From Clostridia bacterium (GTDB lineage Bacteria; Bacillota; Peptococcia; DRI-13; SM3-B62): a stretch of 56,713 bases of DNA. A program made the translations under genes and the position numbers. The notes beneath the pieces were generated by a model. It ran no database searches and was not told where the DNA came from. It worked only from the letters and a program-made list of their open reading frames with translations. Shown here piece after piece: positions 52,478 to 56,713 of the stretch. Each line of letters opens with the position of its first letter. Position 1 is the stretch's first letter. The DNA lies in contig JAHDQS010000050.1 in NCBI GenBank assembly GCA_018433675.1, positions 1-56,713 on the forward strand. The letters are read 5' to 3'.

Positions 52478-53834
52478 AAAGCGTTCTATTATTGACAGAA
52501 AAAAACTGAGCGGTGAATTCTTTTTTATTTCGCTCCTGCAAGAGGCGCGTGTATGCGGGTTTTTAGATGACTGTGATGCTGAAAGGATTCAAAGTCAATG
52601 TATCGAGTTTTTGGCAAAAAGGTGTGAGAGGTACAATGGAGGCGATAGCAGTTCGATAAGGGTAGAGAGCGCCGAAAAAATCATGCAGTCAAATCTTTAC
52701 ACTGTAGGACTGTACCTTAAGTCATTACCTGATGCAGACCGTGCAGCCGAAGAGCTTAAAACGTCTGCAATACCAGAAATGTATAAAAAGGGAAGAGAAT
52801 TGCTTGATTCAAGGCTTCACAGGGCAAAGAATATCTATAAGTTGGTACAGAAAAACAGGATCAATTCGCCGAGCTATACCTATCATGCGACGATTGACGA
52901 TGCAGGTCTCGGGGTTTTTTTCAAAGCGTATGATCCGGATTATGGAGCTCACGAAATCCCCGCCTCCATTGATTATCAGTTGTGCAATCCCGTTAATGAT
53001 TTGGCGGGGGTTGAGTATATTCAACAATACCTTGTTAAGCTGTTTCTTGAAAATGAGTTTTGCGGACATTTCTCTGCAGAGGATATTCATTATTTGCTTT
53101 GTGGGTATAGCGAGGGATATAAAGATCTACTAATAAATATTTTTACGCAAGTATTGACGGCGGCCTTGGGGTGCGTACTTGTAAAACGTTGTGTTGTCGG
53201 ACTTAACATTCCGCGGGATGAGATTCAATATCTGCATGATAGATTTTCGAAAGACGCTGATAATAATTTGCTTGCTGCGACGATCCAAAATGGGGCCGGA
53301 AAAATGACGAAAGAACTTGGCGTAAAAAATCCTTCCCTTAGAAAATACATTAGAGAAAGTCTGCCGGGAGTGACAGTTACTATTGCCAGTGCACTAAAAA
53401 CAAACACTCTTGATAAAGTATTCGTACCCTTGGTTAATACGGATTTAAAGCCTAAAATTAGATTTTCTCCCGGTGCGAAGATGGCTGATGAGGTTTATAG
53501 GAAACTAATTGACGAATTACTGAAATGTCGTTATACGGGAGATAAGCTAGCGCTGATAAAGGAAAAGGTAAAATCCTTTGGCGATATTGAGGATCTACTG
53601 TTTGATGCCTATCTTAACGAGGAAGAAGTATTTTCAGTTTTTAATTTCCTGGGGGATGCTGAAATGGCTATTCTATTAAAACGACATCCATTTGAGTCGG
53701 AGATTCAGGCTGTGGACTTAGCCGAGAAGGAGAAGACATTGAGGTTAATGCTGAAAACGTATTTCAATAAACTTCCGTTGGAAAGGCAAAGAAACATTTT
53801 AGAAATAAGGACAAATCTTATTGAAGCTTTTTAA
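52458..53834 (+). CDS. Uncharacterised protein, DUF6179-like
   Basis: About 458 aa, soluble, mostly helical. Recognisable blocks are FFISLLQEARVCGFLDD near the start, TYHATIDDAGLGVFFKAYDP, and AEDIHYLLCGYSEGYKDLLI in the middle, and EMAILLKRHPFESEI near the end. I associate it with DUF6179. Start options are ATG 52443, 52458 or 52464, all inside the previous gene; GAGGGGCAGG lies before 52458. The conserved TYHATIDDAG block could be catalytic or structural; no nucleotide-binding motif was found. Coupled to the DUF6323-like gene, so the two probably act together. Confidence 0.55.
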   Translation: MRMANIEKRSIIDRKKLSGEFFFISLLQEARVCGFLDDCDAERIQSQCIEFLAKRCERYNGGDSSSIRVESAEKIMQSNLYTVGLYLKSLPDADRAAEELKTSAIPEMYKKGRELLDSRLHRAKNIYKLVQKNRINSPSYTYHATIDDAGLGVFFKAYDPDYGAHEIPASIDYQLCNPVNDLAGVEYIQQYLVKLFLENEFCGHFSAEDIHYLLCGYSEGYKDLLINIFTQVLTAALGCVLVKRCVVGLNIPRDEIQYLHDRFSKDADNNLLAATIQNGAGKMTKELGVKNPSLRKYIRESLPGVTVTIASALKTNTLDKVFVPLVNTDLKPKIRFSPGAKMADEVYRKLIDELLKCRYTGDKLALIKEKVKSFGDIEDLLFDAYLNEEEVFSVFNFLGDAEMAILLKRHPFESEIQAVDLAEKEKTLRLMLKTYFNKLPLERQRNILEIRTNLIEAF

Positions 53835-53856
53835 TGAATAATATTAAACCTATTTG

Positions 53857-53885
53857 TTGACATGGTACGAAAACGGTGTTATTCT
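53857..53885 (+). promoter_or_regulatory. Promoter of the DUF6530-like gene
   Basis: TTGACA at 53857 is a perfect -35, and TATTCT at 53880 lies 17 bases downstream. The direct repeats at 53888-53911 begin right after it, over the likely start of transcription. Confidence 0.7.
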
Positions 53886-53887
53886 GT

Positions 53888-53911
53888 AATTACTAAATTA
53901 CTAAATTACTA
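53888..53911. repeat. Three tandem copies of AATTACTA
   Basis: Three exact 8-base direct repeats lie immediately downstream of the -10 box. The 8-base period does not match the DNA helix, but the place is that of an operator. Repeat number could also vary by slippage. Confidence 0.85.
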
Positions 53912-53981
53912 AAACATGATCGACGGATTACATTATTTAATATGAAGCGCACAACGTGCGCACGAATGGAGATGAAACAAA

Positions 53982-54461
53982 ATGAAAATACCGACTTCTT
54001 TGAAGCATAAGCCGGTTATTGTATCAGAGAACTATGAAAATGTTGATGGCAGGTACGCGTACAATAGCGATGCCAAAGGGCTGTCTTTAGGATTGGCACA
54101 ATGGAACGATAGAGGTAAGGTGGAGATTTCGGCTAAGGTATGGAGACACACGGGAGAAAAGTGGTCCAGACAGTCCGAGGAGCTGCCGCTTCATAGGGTG
54201 CTTGATCTTGCTATTCTTGTTTGTCGGGCACAGTTGCATTTCAGAGAGGCATACAGGTATGAGAAACTGTATGATGAAGGGAAGCCAATTATTGATAGGG
54301 TCGGACTGCAGGGGGATGCCATGACCGTTTCCATATGTACTGAGAATGAGAGGATAGACGAGGATATTAAGCTGTTCGATCAGGCTTTGAAGAATGATGA
54401 CGAGATAATCGGGGAACGACTGAGTTCTTTATCCGTAATTCTCAAGGAAATGGGGTATTGA
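53982..54461 (+). CDS. Uncharacterised protein, DUF6530-like
   Basis: 159 aa, soluble. The first third (HKPVIVSENYENVDGRYAYN, then GLSLGLAQWNDRGKVEISAK) is followed by VWRHTGEKWSRQSEELPLHR and a helical end. I recall these blocks from the DUF6530 family. It has its own promoter and an operator-like repeat, so it is regulated apart from the two genes before it. GGAG lies eleven bases before the ATG, with a small inverted repeat (GCGCAC-AAC-GTGCGC, 53947-53961) just upstream. Role unknown. Confidence 0.5.
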   Translation: MKIPTSLKHKPVIVSENYENVDGRYAYNSDAKGLSLGLAQWNDRGKVEISAKVWRHTGEKWSRQSEELPLHRVLDLAILVCRAQLHFREAYRYEKLYDEGKPIIDRVGLQGDAMTVSICTENERIDEDIKLFDQALKNDDEIIGERLSSLSVILKEMGY

Positions 54462-54471
54462 TAAATAACAA

Positions 54472-54822
54472 ATGGATAGAAAAAAAGAGTTAAAACAACA
54501 ATACAAAGAAATGAAACCGGATATGGGGGTTTTTATAGTTACATCCAACTTTACCAACAAGTGCTTCATTGAGGCAGCAAGGGATCTAAAAAGCAGGATT
54601 AACAGTACGGAATTCAAACTTAAGATGGGAAGCCATTTTAATAAGGAATTGCAAAGAGAATGGCAGGAGAATGACCGGTCAAGCTTTAAGATTGAAGTGC
54701 TTGAGAGGCTCGAATATGATGAAGATGAGACAAAGACCGATTACAGCGATGAGCTGGAGTTACTGCAAATTATGTGGGAGGAAAAAATACAACAAAAAGG
54801 GATGAAGCTCTACAAAAAATGA
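54472..54822 (+). CDS. GIY-YIG nuclease-like protein with degenerate motif
   Basis: 116 aa. The sequence MGVFIVTSNFTNKCFIEAARDLKSRIN aligns with the start of GIY-YIG domains: GVF in place of GIY, CFIE in place of YIG, and the conserved Arg in SRIN. The C-terminal half (FKIEVLERLEYDEDETKTDY followed by EELLQIMWEEK-like helices) fits the small Bacillus/Clostridium branch. Because the tyrosines are replaced, nuclease activity is doubtful. It begins ten bases after the DUF6530-like stop and is probably in the same operon, though no clear ribosome site was seen. Confidence 0.6.
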   Translation: MDRKKELKQQYKEMKPDMGVFIVTSNFTNKCFIEAARDLKSRINSTEFKLKMGSHFNKELQREWQENDRSSFKIEVLERLEYDEDETKTDYSDELELLQIMWEEKIQQKGMKLYKK

Positions 54823-54828
54823 GAAAAA

Positions 54829-54984
54829 TATCACTATCACAAGATAGGGTTTAGTATTGAAAAGTATTATTCGAGATGGTATTCTGATGGCAGAAAAACA
54901 CTGACAGATAAGAATACTTGGCCATGGAATGATTACCCACACAAGGTAAATAATTTCCCCTCGGCGGAGAAAAAGAAAGGTGGT
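54829..54984 (+). other. Open stretch in frame with the zinc-ribbon gene, without a start
   Basis: From 54829 a frame stays open into the next gene and would encode KIGFSIEKYYSRWYSDGR and TDKNTWPWNDYPHKVN. It looks like real protein sequence (high W, Y and P in ordered spacing), but no start codon or ribosome site precedes it. Possibly the remnant of another gene. Confidence 0.35.
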
Positions 54985-54990
54985 ATGGTA

Positions 54991-55428
54991 ATGAGTTTTC
55001 TAAAAAAGTTGGGCGAGACGGTAAAAGATACTGCTTCCTCAGTTAGTGCTAAATCAATTGACCTGATGGAAACCGGTAAGCTAAAAATGAAAAAAAGCCA
55101 ACTGGAAGGCGGGGTTAAAGACAAAAAGGTTGAAATCGGAGGACTGGTTTACCAGGCGTATAAGCAAGAAGTGACGCCTGATGAGTCTGTCCTGAACGGG
55201 ATATTTGAAGAAATAAAGGAATTAGAGGATCAAATTAGCGCTGTTGAAGAAAAGCTACGGAAGGAAGGGGCGCAAGCGGAAAAAATAGAAGAAGCGTCTC
55301 AGTCTGAAGCTGAGGTTCTTGTGGAAGTAGATGACGTAACCAAAGTATTTTGTGCATATTGTGGGCAAGAGGCTTCCTCTGATGCCAAGTTTTGCACAAG
55401 CTGCGGCAAGCTTATATCCGGGCGGTAA
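54991..55428 (+). CDS. Zinc-ribbon protein with coiled-coil N-region
   Basis: 145 aa. Residues 1-100 are charged and helical with heptad-like spacing (VSAKSIDLMETGKLKMKKSQ, then IFEEIKELEDQISAVEEKLR). The last 25 residues form a zinc ribbon, FCAYCGQEASSDAKFCTSCG, with two Cys-x2-Cys pairs. Such proteins are common in Firmicutes with no defined function; binding to membranes, RNA or other proteins is possible. ATG 54991 and ATG 54985 are both possible behind AAAGGTGG. No terminator was recognised between it and the convergent cyclase gene. Confidence 0.7.
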   Translation: MSFLKKLGETVKDTASSVSAKSIDLMETGKLKMKKSQLEGGVKDKKVEIGGLVYQAYKQEVTPDESVLNGIFEEIKELEDQISAVEEKLRKEGAQAEKIEEASQSEAEVLVEVDDVTKVFCAYCGQEASSDAKFCTSCGKLISGR

Positions 55429-55461
55429 GCCCTGGGTATAGGCGCAACTTATTCATTAGCA

Positions 55462-56538
55462 TCAATATGCTTCAACGCGGTTTCGGCCTTCCAACTTGGC
55501 CCGGTACAATGCTTTATCAGCGGCTTTTATCATGGTATAGGCATCGTCACCGCGTTTGTATGTATAAGTGCCAAGGCTGATCGTGATGTTGTTTGCATTT
55601 TTAAAGTCGTGTTGTTCGACGTTTAATCTAGTTCTTTCTGCCAGCGCATAGACTTTTCCTTTGTCTGTTGCCGTACAGATAAAGAGGAATTCATCTCCAC
55701 CCCATCTGCCCAGTATGTCTGTATCTCTGCAGCTTTTTCGTAGGATGCCTGCAAGTTCAATCAAAATGATATCCCCTGCCAGGTGACCGTATTTGTCGTT
55801 GGCATACTTAAAATTATCTATGTCCCCCAATATAACTGAGAAGGGTCGGTGATTCTTGCGAGTTCCGGCGACTTCTTTTTTTAATATGCCATCTAATCTA
55901 TTGCGATTGTAGAGCCCTGTCAGACTATCTGTCACAGCGAGGTGCCCAAGTTCCTTGCTCTTTTTCTCCAAGGCTATGTAAGCCGTTTTTCTGTTTGACT
56001 CATAATGATTCACGAGAACCATAAGTACTATTGATACCCCGCAGATATTGAAAATTGATTCTATAGAAAAAGGGGCGGGTTCCCAGGTTTTATACCTTGT
56101 TAAGATAAAGATCAGTACGTATAGGAAAAAGGGGATAGTTATCATTACTCCCTGTTTTCTACCTAAGAGATAATATGCTATCGGAGGGAAAATGGCAAGC
56201 CAATAAAGTGCAAAATGTCTGTTCTCTGTGATATGTAAAAGCACTATTAAAGCTGCCATTATCAGGACAACAGTCATAATGGACACTGCTTTAACATTAT
56301 TCGTACGTCTAAGATATAATAGGACTAAAGTCGCGGTGAGAGCAATACCTCCATCAAGAAGCACTACTTCATATCTGACGTAAAGAACTACGTTTATTAG
56401 TACAAAAGTAGCTAGGGTCAATATTATAGTAGTCAGTAAATTATTTATAAAAAGAAACTGCCAATAATCGGGGTTTTCTTGCTCATATAGGTGATTATTC
56501 GTGGCGAGCATCCGACGTATTTCCTTGATTAATTTCAT
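55462..56538 (-). CDS. Membrane-bound GGDEF diguanylate cyclase
   Basis: 358 aa. The N-terminal half (residues ~25-190) has five or six membrane segments without a known sensor family. A linker with LTGLYNRNRLDG leads into the GGDEF domain, with the active motif RWGGDEFLF. Five residues before GGDEF lies RDTD, the R-x2-D inhibitory site, so the enzyme is probably held back by its own product. It makes cyclic di-GMP from two GTP, usually favouring adhesion and matrix over motility. On the minus strand, AGGAGG lies eight bases before the ATG. It converges on the zinc-ribbon gene. Bases 56539-56713 upstream are AT-rich; I see no second gene. Confidence 0.93.
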   Translation of the reverse strand: MKLIKEIRRMLATNNHLYEQENPDYWQFLFINNLLTTIILTLATFVLINVVLYVRYEVVLLDGGIALTATLVLLYLRRTNNVKAVSIMTVVLIMAALIVLLHITENRHFALYWLAIFPPIAYYLLGRKQGVMITIPFFLYVLIFILTRYKTWEPAPFSIESIFNICGVSIVLMVLVNHYESNRKTAYIALEKKSKELGHLAVTDSLTGLYNRNRLDGILKKEVAGTRKNHRPFSVILGDIDNFKYANDKYGHLAGDIILIELAGILRKSCRDTDILGRWGGDEFLFICTATDKGKVYALAERTRLNVEQHDFKNANNITISLGTYTYKRGDDAYTMIKAADKALYRAKLEGRNRVEAY

Positions 56539-56713
56539 AGGAAATACCTCCTATGTAGTATGATTAATTATTATTATATTACATTACACTGTTGTGCGCA
56601 TGAAATAATTTAAAGTAAACATTATGATATTAATAACTAAAAAGTATTTATACACTACAAGCATATTTAAAAAAGACGAAATACAAGCAAAATTAAAAAA
56701 GATAATATTTCAA

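Noticed and set aside
1-56713. CRISPR arrays, tRNA or rRNA genes, intact insertion sequences, prophage genes
   Set aside because: Looked for evenly spaced repeats, tRNA-like cloverleaf ends, transposase or integrase motifs and phage structural genes on both strands and found none that hold up.

Overview
The window looks like a chromosomal segment of a low-to-moderate GC Gram-positive-type anaerobe, most likely a member of the Clostridia. Evidence is the strong purine-rich Shine-Dalgarno sites, many GTG and TTG starts, a Ctc-type L25, a copper-amine-oxidase-like N-domain on a giant surface protein, and TA and DUF families that I associate with Firmicutes. The genus cannot be set from the sequence alone. 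No rRNA, tRNA, CRISPR array or intact insertion sequence was seen. Base composition changes along the window: 0.1-8 kb and the toxin-antitoxin blocks are visibly AT-rich, while the trehalose operon (14.1-23.3 kb) is richer in G and C.

Region 1 (0.15-12.6 kb, all +) is a Wzx/Wzy-type surface polysaccharide cluster. It holds a UDP-GalNAcA-type dehydrogenase and epimerase, a broken hexapeptide acetyltransferase, two glycosyltransferase-like proteins, polymerase, flippase, rfbA, rfbB, a DegT aminotransferase, a GNAT acetyltransferase and rfbC. A truncated PHP-domain gene is wedged before rfbC. Predicted building blocks are a GalNAc/GalNAcA-type sugar and a dTDP-acetamido-dideoxyhexose. Downstream lies a decayed AbiE-like toxin-antitoxin pair (12.7-13.8 kb).

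Region 2 (14.1-23.3 kb) is a compact operon galU-pgm-pgi-otsAB-GH65 phosphorylase-pgmB. With the ROK glucokinase at 24.9 kb it contains every step to build trehalose from glucose phosphates and to break it down again by phosphorolysis.

Region 3 (23.3-28.3 kb) is a toxin-antitoxin island: an MqsR-like toxin with an MqsA-Panacea fusion antitoxin, a Phd-HicB-like antitoxin followed by an ORF containing a perfect 26-bp hairpin, and an intact AbiEi/AbiEii pair.

Region 4 (28.4-38.5 kb) is a self-contained sensory and transport unit. A kinase with its own solute-binding domain and an NtrC-type activator are followed by a textbook -24/-12 promoter. That promoter heads an oligopeptide-type ABC transporter (binding lipoprotein, two permeases, two ATPases) and an ornithine cyclodeaminase-family enzyme.

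Region 5 (38.7-48.2 kb) is one 3053-residue secreted repeat protein. Region 6 (48.3-56.7 kb) holds an acyl-CoA ligase with an alpha/beta hydrolase, ribosomal protein L25/Ctc, a group of poorly known genes (DUF6323-, DUF6179- and DUF6530-like, a degenerate GIY-YIG protein, a zinc-ribbon protein), and a diguanylate cyclase on the minus strand, the only clear minus-strand gene.
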